The position numbers were made by a program, and so were the translations under genes. From Chryseobacterium sp. IHB B 17019 (GTDB lineage: Bacteria > Bacteroidota > Bacteroidia > Flavobacteriales > Weeksellaceae): a stretch of 64,000 nucleotides of DNA. Of this stretch, positions 8,997 through 17,726 are shown in pieces. Numbering within the stretch: position 1 is the first letter of the stretch; every line of letters starts with the position of its first letter. Location of the stretch: positions 248,001 through 312,000 of the forward strand of contig NZ_CP013293.1 of assembly GCF_001456155.1 (NCBI RefSeq), read 5' to 3'. The notes below the pieces were generated by a model. It was given only the letters and a program-made list of their open reading frames with translations. It made no database searches and was not told where the DNA came from.

Positions 8997-9599
8997 ATGG
9001 AAAGAGAATTGCCAATATTCAGTATTGAAGGTACCGACTTTCTGGTTGATGTCGATAAACTTGAGCTTCGGGAGAAAAGTAACCCAGAAAACACTATTTC
9101 AATCTTTAAAATGCAGGATCGTCAGAACGGAAAAGGTTATCTTTTTGCTTATGATAAAGTAGAAAAAAATGTCGCCGGTCCGTGGACACGCAATGAAACA
9201 GTAGCTGTGGTATTGCCAGAACTGGTCACCCTAGATCCGGAAGGAATGTCAAACAAGTATGGTGTTCCTTTGGAACTGTTTTCCACTAAAACTGATTTTG
9301 ATTTAATGGTTGATCAGGGCGCACTGAAACAGCGGCTTAGCGGGCTCTTACCGACGGTCGACATTGCCGGACATACATTTTATGTTGATTTACGGATGGA
9401 TATGTTGCGCCCCAAAGATGATTTTTTATCAAAAGGCATTGAGTTTTCTAAGATTGAAGACTATTATATTGATGAAAAAGAAAGATACTGGGTGCCTTAC
9501 AATCCTAAAACACATGAATTTCAGGACTTTGATGTCACAAAAATCATTGAGATCCCCAAAGATTTAATTATGGTGACTTTCCCGCATCAAACTAAGTAG
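8997..9599 (+). CDS. Conserved conjugative-element protein with two tandem copies of one domain
   Basis: I recognise the style of this 200-aa protein from Bacteroidetes conjugative elements but have no function for it. It contains two copies of the same domain. Copy 1 starts LPIFSIEGTDFLVDVDKLEL and copy 2 LPTVDIAGHTFYVDLRMDML. Each has a conserved LP-x-[FV]-x-I-x-G-x-x-F-x-V-D start and ends in a hydrophobic strand (VAVVLPELV; IEIPKDLIMV). No signal peptide or membrane segment is seen, so it is probably cytoplasmic. The stop at 9597-9599 is followed, in another frame, by what looks like the tail of a similar or neighbouring gene (see 9605-9808). Confidence 0.6.
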   Translation: MERELPIFSIEGTDFLVDVDKLELREKSNPENTISIFKMQDRQNGKGYLFAYDKVEKNVAGPWTRNETVAVVLPELVTLDPEGMSNKYGVPLELFSTKTDFDLMVDQGALKQRLSGLLPTVDIAGHTFYVDLRMDMLRPKDDFLSKGIEFSKIEDYYIDEKERYWVPYNPKTHEFQDFDVTKIIEIPKDLIMVTFPHQTK

Positions 9600-9604
9600 A
9601 CCCC

Positions 9605-9808
9605 ATAGGATATAATAACATAAAGCAAGATCTTGGTGATGCCGTCAAGTTAAAAGAGACCAATATTAAATCTCATTTCAAAGCGGGTCAAATCCCATGG
9701 AAAGACACCGGTATTGAAGAAGTTATTAAAGAGAATAAGGCAAGATTATTTCAGAACAAACCAATAAAATCAGATTCCCGCAAAAGGGGAAAAGGAAGAA
9801 AATTATGA
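9605..9808 (+). pseudogene. Remnant of the C-terminus of a conjugative-element protein
   Basis: A frame free of stops from 9596 to the TGA at 9806-9808 reads a plausible protein tail: NNIKQDLGDAVKLKETNIKS, then HFKAGQIPWKDTGIEEVIKE and a basic end. There is no ATG or convincing start, and it begins just after the previous gene's stop in a different frame. It therefore looks like the decayed 3' end of a longer gene, possibly fused to or derived from the toprim/DUF3945-type genes usual at this position. A sequencing frameshift linking it to the upstream gene is also possible. Confidence 0.45.
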
Positions 9809-9979
9809 TTTAATCCTTGGCTTGATATCCCCAAGCATGTCACAAATCGATCGTGATCAGGTTAAGTTATCTTCTATTCTCCTACGTGTAACTCACCAAA
9901 ATAACTAATAAAGGTTATTGACCAGCATACATCATCCATCTCTCAAAGCTACACATACCTACTGAAGTAGGTTCTGAAG

Positions 9980-10008
9980 AAGCACCCAATCTTGGGTGCT
10001 TTTTTTTT
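9980..10008 (+). terminator. Rho-independent terminator before traE
   Basis: AGCACCCA and TGGGTGCT form a perfect 8-bp stem with a 4-base loop, followed by a run of nine T. It separates the traA-traD group from the traE-traQ operon. The rest of the 9809-10161 gap shows no gene. Confidence 0.85.
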
Positions 10009-10161
10009 GAAATTTTAAGTTATCCAGCTCTCTGTTCAGCGACAACTTGTGCCTACTTCTACCACGAAATACCAGATCGTAAACGCGCTTTTCGATGCCA
10101 AATACATTTGTTTCCAAGCCTGCAGGAAGCAGGGAAATCACTAACAAATATGTATTTAATC

Positions 10162-10467
10162 ATGGAAAAACAAAGAAAAAAGCTAGTGCTGGCAGTTCTG
10201 GTTTTTGCGTCATTTTCGGGCGCTTTTGCGCAGGGCAATGGTGCTGCAGGAATTACGGAAGCCACCCAGATGGTCACCTCGTATTTCGATCCGGCAACCA
10301 AGCTGATTTATGCGATAGGCGCTGTCGTGGGATTGATCGGTGGGGTAAAAGTGTACAACAAGTTTAGTAGCGGAGATCCCGATACAAGTAAAACAGCGGC
10401 AAGCTGGTTCGGGGCCTGTATTTTCCTGATCGTAGCGGCAACGATCCTTCGTTCATTCTTCCTTTAA
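10162..10467 (+). CDS. traE: Conjugative transfer protein TraE (DUF4134)
   Basis: A small (101 aa) membrane protein with a signal-like first segment ending at AFAQ and two further hydrophobic segments (LIYAIGAVVGLIGGVKVY and WFGACIFLIVAATILRSFF). This is the VirB2-like size and topology of Bacteroidetes TraE. It is thought to be a pilin-like or channel component. I chose ATG 10162 (MEKQRKKLV); an ATG at 10150 would add four residues. It opens the mating-pair operon, 11 bp before traF. Confidence 0.9.
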   Translation: MEKQRKKLVLAVLVFASFSGAFAQGNGAAGITEATQMVTSYFDPATKLIYAIGAVVGLIGGVKVYNKFSSGDPDTSKTAASWFGACIFLIVAATILRSFFL

Positions 10468-10478
10468 CCTGATGCCTT

Positions 10479-10814
10479 ATGAAAACAACATTCAACATCA
10501 ACAAGGGCATTGGGAGAACCGTCGAGTTTAAGGGATTAAAAGCGCAGTACCTGTTCATTTTCGCAGGAGGCCTGCTGAGCATTCTGATCCTCACAATGAT
10601 CCTCTACATGGCCGGGGTCAACTCTTACATCTGCCTTATCATCGGGGCAGGTGGAGCCTCACTAATTATCTGGCAGACTTTCAAACTGAACCGGAAGTAT
10701 GGTGAGCATGGGCTGATGAAAATCGGTGCAAAAAGTAAACACCCGAAATACATCATCTGCCGTAAGCCGATCTACCGCTATCTGAAATTCACCATTAAAA
10801 AAGTTGCCTTATGA
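10479..10814 (+). CDS. traF: Conjugative transfer protein TraF (DUF4133)
   Basis: A 111-aa protein with a positively charged N-terminus and two adjacent membrane segments (YLFIFAGGLLSILILTMILY and ICLIIGAGGASLIIWQTF), like VirB3 proteins, which sit beside the VirB4 ATPase. The C-terminal basic tail (CRKPIYRYLKF) is typical. Its stop overlaps the traG start by 4 bp (ATGA), implying translational coupling with the ATPase it is thought to bind. Confidence 0.9.
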   Translation: MKTTFNINKGIGRTVEFKGLKAQYLFIFAGGLLSILILTMILYMAGVNSYICLIIGAGGASLIIWQTFKLNRKYGEHGLMKIGAKSKHPKYIICRKPIYRYLKFTIKKVAL

Positions 10815-13309
10815 GAAACAGATCAAGGGCAACCACGTTGGAGAATAAATTTCCACTGCTGGCACTGGAAAACAATTGTATTATTTCCAAGGAGGCTGAT
10901 ATCACTGCTTGCTTTAAAGTGAGCCTTCCTGAGATTTTTACAGTCGCAGGACCGCAATACGATGCGATACATTCGGCATGGCATAAGGCAGTAAAAACAT
11001 TACCTGATTACACCGTGGTCCATAAACAGGATTGGTATATCAAGGAAAATTATGCACCGGATATTGACAGAGACGATTTAAGCTTTTTGGCAAAATCCTA
11101 TCAGCAGCATTTCAATGAGCGCCCGTTTTTGAATCATTATTGCTATGTTTTCATTACCAAAACTTCCAAAGAGCGCATGCGGATGCAAAGCAATTTCTCT
11201 TCGCTGTGCAAAGGAGTACTGGTTCCCAAAGAGATCAGGGATAAGGAGGCAGTAGCTAGGTTTATGGAATCAGTAAGCCAGTTCCAGCGGATAGTTAACG
11301 ATTCCGGATTGATCAGAATCGAGCAATTGAATGAGGAGGGTATTGTTGGAAATAAAGATAACCAGGGATTGCTTGAACAGTATTTTACTCTTTCCCGAAA
11401 ATCAGGAACTGCTTTGCAGGATATTGCGCTCGGCACTGAGGAAATGCGGATCGGAAATAACAGGCTTTGTCTGCATACTTTATCCGATACTGATGATCTG
11501 CCGTCAACGGTTTCCACCGACAGCCGTTACGAAAAGCTTTCAACAGATAGGAGCGACTGTCGGTTGTCGTTTGCTGCACCGGTGGGACTGCTGCTGAACT
11601 GCAACCACATATACAACCAGTATTTATTTCTCGACAACAGCGATGATAACCTTAAAAAGTTTGAAAAGTCTGCGAGGAACATGCATTCATTGGCGAGATA
11701 CAGCCGGAGCAATCAGATCAATAAAGAATGGATCGAGCGTTACCTCAACGAAGCACATTCACATGGGCTTGCTTCGATCCGTGCTCATTTTAATGTGATG
11801 GCCTGGTCAGATGATCCACATGAACTTAAACAGTTAAAAAATGACACGGGAAGCGCACTCGCGCTCATGGAGTGTAAACCCCGGCATAATACTACAGATG
11901 TAGCAACGCTGTATTGGGCAGGGATTCCGGGCAATGCAGGGGATTTCCCAAGCGAAGAAAGTTTTTACACGTTCATTGAGCCAGCACTATGCTTTTTTAC
12001 CGAAGAAACGAATTATCAGAGTTCACCTTCTCCTTTCGGTATCAAGATGGCAGACCGCCTGACGGGGAATCCTATCCATCTGGATATCTCGGATCTCCCC
12101 ATGAAGAAAGGGATCATCACCAACAGAAACAAGTTTATTCTGGGTCCGTCAGGTAGCGGCAAATCCTTCTTCACCAATCATATGGTGAGACAGTATTACG
12201 AGCAGGGAGCGCATGTATTACTTGTCGATACCGGAAATTCATATCAGGGATTGTGTGAGCTGATCAAAGGAAAGACCAAAGGAGAGGATGGGGTTTATTT
12301 TACCTATACGGAAGATAATCCGATAGCCTTTAATCCTTTCTACACCGACGATGGAGTTTTCGATATTGAAAAAAGGGAAAGTATCAAAACCCTGATTTTG
12401 ACGCTTTGGAAAAGAGATGATGAACCGCCAAGCCGCGCGGAAGAGGTGGCACTTTCCAATGCTGTAAGTGGTTATATCGACAGGATCAAAAAAGATAACT
12501 CAAACCCTTCCTTTAATGGATTCTACGAGTATGTTAAAGGCGATTACTTTAAGATACTGGAGGAAAAGAAGGTAAGAGAAAAGGATTTTGATATCGCCAA
12601 TTTCCTGAATGTGCTGGAGCCCTATTACAAAGGTGGAGAATATGATTACCTGCTCAATTCAGAAAAGCAACTTGATTTGCTTTCCAAGCGCTTTATTGTC
12701 TTTGAAATCGACTCGATCAAGGACCATAAGATTCTTTTTCCGATCGTGACGATCATCATCATGGAAGTCTTCATTAATAAAATGAGACGGCTGAAAGGTA
12801 TCCGAAAGCTCATTTTAATTGAAGAAGCGTGGAAGGCAATCGCAAAGGAAGGGATGGCAGAATATTTAAAATATTTGTTTAAAACTGTCAGAAAGTTCTT
12901 TGGTGAGGCGATTGTGGTTACGCAGGAAGTGGATGATATCATTCATTCTCCAATTGTTCGTGAGAGTATCATCAACAACTCCGATTGTAAGATCCTGCTC
13001 GACCAGCGCAAGTACATGAACAAGTTCGATGACATTCAGGCGATGCTTGGCCTTACCGACAAAGAAAAAGCGCAGGTACTTTCTATCAATATGAACAACG
13101 ACCCTAACCGCTTTTATAAAGAAGTATGGATTGGTTTGGGCGGAACGCATTCAGCTGTCTATGCGACAGAAGTTTCGGCTCAGGAATACCTGGCCTATAC
13201 GACCGAAGAAACTGAAAAATTAGAAGTAATGGCACTGGCCAAAGAGCTTGACGGCAATGTGGAGCTTTCTATAAAAAGGATCGCTGCCTACAAAAGTGAG
13301 AACCCATAA
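10811..13309 (+). CDS. traG: Conjugative ATPase TraG (VirB4 family)
   Basis: An 832-aa ATPase that powers assembly of the type IV secretion channel. The N-terminal half is the VirB4 CagE-like region. Walker A GPSGSGKS is at residues 445-452, followed by HVLLVDTGNSY. The Walker B strand LILIEEAW lies near residue 667, and KFFGEAIVVTQEVDD follows as in family members. The length matches Bacteroidetes TraG. The start codon overlaps the traF stop. No defects are seen. Confidence 0.95.
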   Translation: MRNRSRATTLENKFPLLALENNCIISKEADITACFKVSLPEIFTVAGPQYDAIHSAWHKAVKTLPDYTVVHKQDWYIKENYAPDIDRDDLSFLAKSYQQHFNERPFLNHYCYVFITKTSKERMRMQSNFSSLCKGVLVPKEIRDKEAVARFMESVSQFQRIVNDSGLIRIEQLNEEGIVGNKDNQGLLEQYFTLSRKSGTALQDIALGTEEMRIGNNRLCLHTLSDTDDLPSTVSTDSRYEKLSTDRSDCRLSFAAPVGLLLNCNHIYNQYLFLDNSDDNLKKFEKSARNMHSLARYSRSNQINKEWIERYLNEAHSHGLASIRAHFNVMAWSDDPHELKQLKNDTGSALALMECKPRHNTTDVATLYWAGIPGNAGDFPSEESFYTFIEPALCFFTEETNYQSSPSPFGIKMADRLTGNPIHLDISDLPMKKGIITNRNKFILGPSGSGKSFFTNHMVRQYYEQGAHVLLVDTGNSYQGLCELIKGKTKGEDGVYFTYTEDNPIAFNPFYTDDGVFDIEKRESIKTLILTLWKRDDEPPSRAEEVALSNAVSGYIDRIKKDNSNPSFNGFYEYVKGDYFKILEEKKVREKDFDIANFLNVLEPYYKGGEYDYLLNSEKQLDLLSKRFIVFEIDSIKDHKILFPIVTIIIMEVFINKMRRLKGIRKLILIEEAWKAIAKEGMAEYLKYLFKTVRKFFGEAIVVTQEVDDIIHSPIVRESIINNSDCKILLDQRKYMNKFDDIQAMLGLTDKEKAQVLSINMNNDPNRFYKEVWIGLGGTHSAVYATEVSAQEYLAYTTEETEKLEVMALAKELDGNVELSIKRIAAYKSENP

Positions 13310-13346
13310 AATTTCAACAAAATCATAACATTTTAAATCGAAAACA

Positions 13347-13970
13347 ATGAAAAAGTTAATGTTAATGTGCGGCATATTATTGAGTATGGCCACAGCAAAA
13401 GCGCAGTTCGTCGTAACTGATCCTACTAATCTGGCATCGGGCATTTTGAATTCTGCCAATGAAATTGTGCAGACTTCCAATACCGTTTCCAATGTGATTA
13501 AAAATTTCAATGAAGTCAAAAAAGTCTATGAACAGGGAAAGGAATATTATGACAAGCTCAAAGCGGTCAATAATCTGATTAAAGATGCCCGAAAGGTGCA
13601 GCAGACGGTACTGATGGTTGGTGACATCTCAGAAATGTATGTGACCAATTTCGGAAAGATGATCGATGACCCCAATTTTTCTTCCCAGGAGCTCAGTGCG
13701 ATTGCCTTTGGGTATTCTAAACTGTTGAATGAAAGTGGCGGCCTTCTAAGCGATCTCAAACAGATCGTGAATACCTCCAGTCTTTCCATGAACGATAAAG
13801 AGCGTATGGAAATTATCGACCGCGTTTACAAGGAGGTAAGTGAGTATTATAAGTTGGTTCGCTACTACACGAACAAAAATATTTCGGTTAGCTATCTACG
13901 CGCTAAAAAGCAAAACGACGGCAAGCGTGTATTGCAGCTTTATGGTACAGCTAATCAGAAGTACTGGTAG
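13347..13970 (+). CDS. traI: Conjugative transfer protein TraI (DUF4141)
   Basis: A 207-aa exported protein. The signal peptide MKKLMLMCGILLSMATAKAQ is followed by a helical mature part with coiled-coil-like segments around residues 40-110 and a conserved ISVSYLRAKKQ segment near the end. Bacteroidetes TraI corresponds in place and form to VirB5-type periplasmic components. It lies 37 bp after traG and 28 bp before traJ. A traH gene, present between traG and traI in some elements, is absent here. Confidence 0.88.
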   Translation: MKKLMLMCGILLSMATAKAQFVVTDPTNLASGILNSANEIVQTSNTVSNVIKNFNEVKKVYEQGKEYYDKLKAVNNLIKDARKVQQTVLMVGDISEMYVTNFGKMIDDPNFSSQELSAIAFGYSKLLNESGGLLSDLKQIVNTSSLSMNDKERMEIIDRVYKEVSEYYKLVRYYTNKNISVSYLRAKKQNDGKRVLQLYGTANQKYW

Positions 13971-13998
13971 AACCCTATCACCTCTAAATTTATACATT

Positions 13999-15012
13999 AT
14001 GGAATTCGAAAATTTGCACGAAATATTACGCTCGCTCTATGACGAGATGCTTCCGCTGTCGGCAACGATGGCAGCGATAGCAAAAGGGGTGGCGGGGCTT
14101 GGCGCGCTCTTTTATGTCGCTCTAAAAGTTTGGCAAGCGCTGAGCCGCGCCGAACCAATCGATGTGTTTCCGTTGTTAAGACCTTTTGCACTGGGCATTT
14201 GTATTATGTTTTTTCCGACAATAGTACTCGGTACGATCAATGCGGTATTGAGTCCAGTGGTAAAAGGCACCCATAGTATGCTGGAAAACCAGGTACTCGA
14301 CCTGAATAAACTGCAACAGCAAAAAGACCAGCTCGAACGCGAGGCGATGCTCCGCAATCCTGAGCAGGCTTACCTGATCTCTGATGAGGAGTTTGATAAA
14401 AAGCTGGAAGAACTCGGCTGGTCACCATCGGATCTCGGGACCATGGCTGGTATGTACCTCGAAAGGCAGAGCTATGAACTGGAAACAACGATCAAAAACT
14501 GGTTTCGGGATCTCCTCGAAATCCTTTTTCAAGCTGCGGCATTGGTCATTGATACAATAAGGACATTTTTTCTCATTGTCCTCTCGATCCTCGGACCTAT
14601 TGCTTTTGCAATCTCAGTCTGGGACGGGTTTCAGTCGACGTTGAACCAGTGGTTGTCAAGATATATCAGCGTTTACCTGTGGCTTCCCGTCGCAGATATA
14701 TTCAGCTCGATGCTCGCGAAACTTCAGTCGTTGATGCTTGAAAAGGATATTGAAAGCCTGTCCGACCCCAACTTTATTCCCGATGGCTCAAATACGATCT
14801 ATACAATTTTCATGATCATAGGAATCGTTGGGTATTTCACGATACCAACCGTGACGGGATGGGTAATTCAGGCAGGTGGTGCAGGAAACTTCACCAGAAA
14901 TATCAATCAGGCAGCAAATAAGAGCGGGAATATCGCCGGAGCTGGTGCTGGGGCAACAGTAGGAAATGCCGGTGGTCAGGCAATGAAAATTGCCGGACGA
15001 CTTTTAAAATAA
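13999..15012 (+). CDS. traJ: Conjugative transfer protein TraJ (inner membrane channel)
   Basis: A 337-aa polytopic protein. Hydrophobic segments lie near residues 20-45, 56-80, about 175-215 and 270-290. A charged helical insert (LNKLQQQKDQLEREAML) sits between the second and third groups, and a glycine/alanine-rich tail ends the protein. This matches TraJ/VirB6-type channel proteins. The frame stays open upstream to 13840, but that part overlaps traI and reads as non-coding, so ATG 13999 (MEFENLHEIL) is the start. It lies between traI and traK in the expected order. Confidence 0.9.
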   Translation: MEFENLHEILRSLYDEMLPLSATMAAIAKGVAGLGALFYVALKVWQALSRAEPIDVFPLLRPFALGICIMFFPTIVLGTINAVLSPVVKGTHSMLENQVLDLNKLQQQKDQLEREAMLRNPEQAYLISDEEFDKKLEELGWSPSDLGTMAGMYLERQSYELETTIKNWFRDLLEILFQAAALVIDTIRTFFLIVLSILGPIAFAISVWDGFQSTLNQWLSRYISVYLWLPVADIFSSMLAKLQSLMLEKDIESLSDPNFIPDGSNTIYTIFMIIGIVGYFTIPTVTGWVIQAGGAGNFTRNINQAANKSGNIAGAGAGATVGNAGGQAMKIAGRLLK

Positions 15013-15030
15013 TCAATAAAACGTCAAACA

Positions 15031-15654
15031 ATGGAATTTAAAACCTTAAGAAACATAGAAAACAGTTTCAGGCAGATTAGACTCTATGCCATCATATTCG
15101 CTGTTCTGTGCAGCTCAGTTGTAGGTTATGCCCTTTGGAAATCGTATGATTTCGCCGAAAAGCAAAGGCAAAAGATTTATGTATTGGATAACGGCAAATC
15201 GCTGATGCTGGCACTGGCTCAGGATGCCACCATAAACCGCCCGGTAGAAGCCAGGGAACATGTACGCCGTTTTCATGAACTGTTTTTTACACTGGCGCCT
15301 GATAAAACCGCCATTGAAAGCAACATGAAAAGGGCTTTCAATCTGGCTGACAGAAGTGCATTTGACTACTATAAGGATTTATCCGAGAAAGGCTATTACA
15401 ATAGGATTATCTCCGGAAACGTGCAACAGCGCATAGAAGTGGACAGCGTACAGTGTGATTTTAATAGCTATCCGTATGCTGTGAAAACTTTTGCCAGGCA
15501 GTTTATCCTTCGTTCAAGCAATGTCACTGAGAGAAACCTGATCACTTCCTGCTTTTTGGTTAATTCGGTCCGCTCCGACAACAATCCGCAGGGTTTCAAT
15601 ATGGAAAGATTCAGAATACTTGAAAATAAAGATATCCAGGTTGTAGAACGATAA
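15031..15654 (+). CDS. traK: Conjugative transfer protein TraK (VirB8-like)
   Basis: A 207-aa bitopic inner-membrane protein. A short cytoplasmic N-terminus with the conserved LRNIENSFRQIRLY start is followed by one membrane helix (about 17-36) and a periplasmic domain. That domain has the VLDNGKSLMLAL and REHVRRFHELFF motifs characteristic of TraK, the Bacteroidetes VirB8 counterpart. It is complete and 18 bp after traJ. Confidence 0.92.
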   Translation: MEFKTLRNIENSFRQIRLYAIIFAVLCSSVVGYALWKSYDFAEKQRQKIYVLDNGKSLMLALAQDATINRPVEAREHVRRFHELFFTLAPDKTAIESNMKRAFNLADRSAFDYYKDLSEKGYYNRIISGNVQQRIEVDSVQCDFNSYPYAVKTFARQFILRSSNVTERNLITSCFLVNSVRSDNNPQGFNMERFRILENKDIQVVER

Positions 15655-15663
15655 ACCTTCCTT

Positions 15664-16089
15664 ATGGATAAAGAAAAAGAACTAGAAAGGATTGTCGATA
15701 CACTTATCGCAAAAGGATATGATGGTTATGTGATGGCACAAAGAGATACAGTTGGGAAACTGAGGGAAATTGTAGCAGACTATATGGATGGTAAAATCAA
15801 AAATAGGGTGGGCGGCTGCGATGCCTTGTGGTTGCTCACATACATCAGCTGGAGTGCTGATGGAAAACAGTTCGTTTCGTGTGATATGTGGCTGAAAGAG
15901 AATCATGGGAAGATGGGCATGGATAAAATGATTATCGAAAAACACGCTAATGGCTCATTGGTCAGAAAAAGTGAACTGAATAAGCTGTCACTAGATGCTG
16001 TACCGACCACAAAGAAGGCCATAGAACTGGTCAGTGATGTGCCAAAACATAAGCCTTTACAGGAAAAAAAGGGAAGGCAGCGCCATTAA
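15664..16089 (+). CDS. Unknown conserved-looking protein inserted between traK and traL
   Basis: A 141-aa soluble protein I do not recognise. It starts with a charged helical region (MDKEKELERIVDTLIAKGYD), has an aromatic core (CDALWLLTYISWSADGKQF) and ends with a basic tail. No signal peptide or membrane helix is present. It is spaced 9 bp after traK and 31 bp before traL, so it is surely in the operon, but it is not one of the standard tra genes. It may be a cargo or regulatory insertion specific to this element family. Confidence 0.7.
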   Translation: MDKEKELERIVDTLIAKGYDGYVMAQRDTVGKLREIVADYMDGKIKNRVGGCDALWLLTYISWSADGKQFVSCDMWLKENHGKMGMDKMIIEKHANGSLVRKSELNKLSLDAVPTTKKAIELVSDVPKHKPLQEKKGRQRH

Positions 16090-16120
16090 AGGCAAAATTT
16101 CAATTAAAAACCATAAACCA

Positions 16121-16405
16121 ATGAAAAAATTAAAAGCAATATTCCATATCTGGGAAAGCCGAATAGAAGAGGGCTGGTCTAAACTCTCTGAGCGTAAACA
16201 GCGAAGGTTTGTCGTCCTATTTTTCGCGGGCTACCTGGTGATCACAGGATGCGTGATTGCAACTATTTGGTATGATGCCAAAACAGAGACAAGGGTGCGA
16301 AAAAACGGCATAGAGCATATCCAGAACCCAATTCTGAAACGGGAAAATCAATTGGGTGATTCATCATCAATCATTTTAAAAAGTAAACAACATGAAAGAG
16401 AATGA
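16121..16405 (+). CDS. traL: Small membrane protein TraL (DUF3989-like)
   Basis: A 94-aa protein with a basic, tryptophan-containing cytoplasmic N-terminus and one membrane helix (about residues 31-50, VVLFFAGYLVITGCVIATIW), followed by a short polar tail. This is the form of the small protein between traK and traM in Bacteroidetes elements. The open frame extends upstream to 16034, but ATG 16121 (MKKLKAIFHIW) avoids overlap with the previous gene. The 3' end overlaps traM by 14 bp. Confidence 0.8.
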   Translation: MKKLKAIFHIWESRIEEGWSKLSERKQRRFVVLFFAGYLVITGCVIATIWYDAKTETRVRKNGIEHIQNPILKRENQLGDSSSIILKSKQHERE

Positions 16406-17705
16406 TAATAATAAAACTTCGGTGAGGCTTACAGAAGTAGGACAGTCCGAGAGTCCTGAAGCGGCGGAAACCTCTCAGGGCAGATTAAAGGAACTACGGA
16501 AACCTGCTATTTATGGGTTGATGGCCATCGTTTTTGCCGCCTGTATGTACATGATTTTTATACCTGATAAAAAAGCCACCAATGAGCTGGGGCTGAACGA
16601 GGTGGTGCCGCAGGCAACCGATGCGGGAATGCAGGAAGACAAGGGCAAAGCCTACGAATCAGAGCTAATAGAACAAAAAGAACTGGAACGGAAAAAATCA
16701 CTAGCTACGCTTTCTGATTATTGGAATGTAGACAGCGCAGCATCAGGAAGTGATGTCGAAAAGGAGGGTCTAAATCCTGCCCGGCCAATTCCTGACCATC
16801 ATAGTCAGGCATTGAACAACTACCGCAATATCCAGGGGACCTTAGGCAATTTTTATGAAGACAAAGGGCAGGAGACCCGCTTACAGAACGAAGTTCGGTC
16901 CCTGAAAGCCCAGTTGGCTCAAAAGGAAAATGTTGTCCAGAGTAATCCCGTGGAAAGTCAACTAGCGCTGATGGAAAAGTCCTACCAAATGGCAGCCAAG
17001 TATTTTCCGACAGGCGGAAACGCGAAACCGGATATAAAAGAGCAAAAAAGCCCAGAAGACACTTTTGAAAAAAAGACGCCGAAAATTTCATTCGCCGGAT
17101 TGTACCCTGCTACCCATATTATAGTGTCAGCTCTGAACAGGCAACCATCCGACAGTGCCTGGCTGGCTGAGCTCAGCCGAGGAAAATACCGGAATTTTTT
17201 CGGCATCGAAAAAACCAAAGAATCTTTTCAAGACGCAAACAGCATCCGCGCCTGTATCCATCAGGAGCAGGTTGTTGTTAATAACAGTGCTGTTGCTATC
17301 AGGCTTTTGGAAGATGCTAAAATTACCGGGCAGATTATTCCCAAAGGAACGGTATTGACGGGAACAGCCAAGTTTCAGGGGGCCAGATTGCAGCTTTTGA
17401 TCAGTTCAATAGAAAATAAAGGCAATATTATTCCCGTAGAAATTGCGGTCTATGATCTACAAGGACAGCCCGGACTCGCCGTTTCGGTATCTGCTGAACG
17501 AAGTGCCATTACTGAAACCATTGCCAATATGGGCAATACTTCGGGGACCAGCGTATCGCTTAGTTCAACAGCAGGTCAGCAGATCACGACCGATCTTAGC
17601 AAAAGTGTAGTTCAGGGAATTTCTGGTTATTTCTCAAAGAAAGTCAGGATGCCAAAAGTAACCCTTAAAACCGGCTACCGGGTATTTCTGGTTGGCAAAA
17701 AATAA
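16392..17705 (+). CDS. traM: Conjugative transfer protein TraM (VirB10-like)
   Basis: A 437-aa protein anchored by one helix (about residues 36-53). A long polar periplasmic linker with coiled-coil character (NEVRSLKAQLAQKENV) follows. The C-terminal beta-rich domain contains the CIHQEQVVVNNSAVAIRLLE and IIPKGTVLTGTAKFQGARLQ segments, the hallmark of TraM/VirB10. The GTSVSLSSTAGQQ segment is also typical. It should bridge inner and outer membranes in the core complex with TraN and TraO. Confidence 0.93.
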   Translation: MKENDNNKTSVRLTEVGQSESPEAAETSQGRLKELRKPAIYGLMAIVFAACMYMIFIPDKKATNELGLNEVVPQATDAGMQEDKGKAYESELIEQKELERKKSLATLSDYWNVDSAASGSDVEKEGLNPARPIPDHHSQALNNYRNIQGTLGNFYEDKGQETRLQNEVRSLKAQLAQKENVVQSNPVESQLALMEKSYQMAAKYFPTGGNAKPDIKEQKSPEDTFEKKTPKISFAGLYPATHIIVSALNRQPSDSAWLAELSRGKYRNFFGIEKTKESFQDANSIRACIHQEQVVVNNSAVAIRLLEDAKITGQIIPKGTVLTGTAKFQGARLQLLISSIENKGNIIPVEIAVYDLQGQPGLAVSVSAERSAITETIANMGNTSGTSVSLSSTAGQQITTDLSKSVVQGISGYFSKKVRMPKVTLKTGYRVFLVGKK

Positions 17706-17726
17706 CAATCATTAAAAATAAAAGAT

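Noticed and set aside
13840..13998. Upstream extension of traJ to a start at 13840
   Set aside because: The extra 53 residues overlap the traI 3' end and have no transporter-like features; ATG 13999 gives the usual TraJ start.
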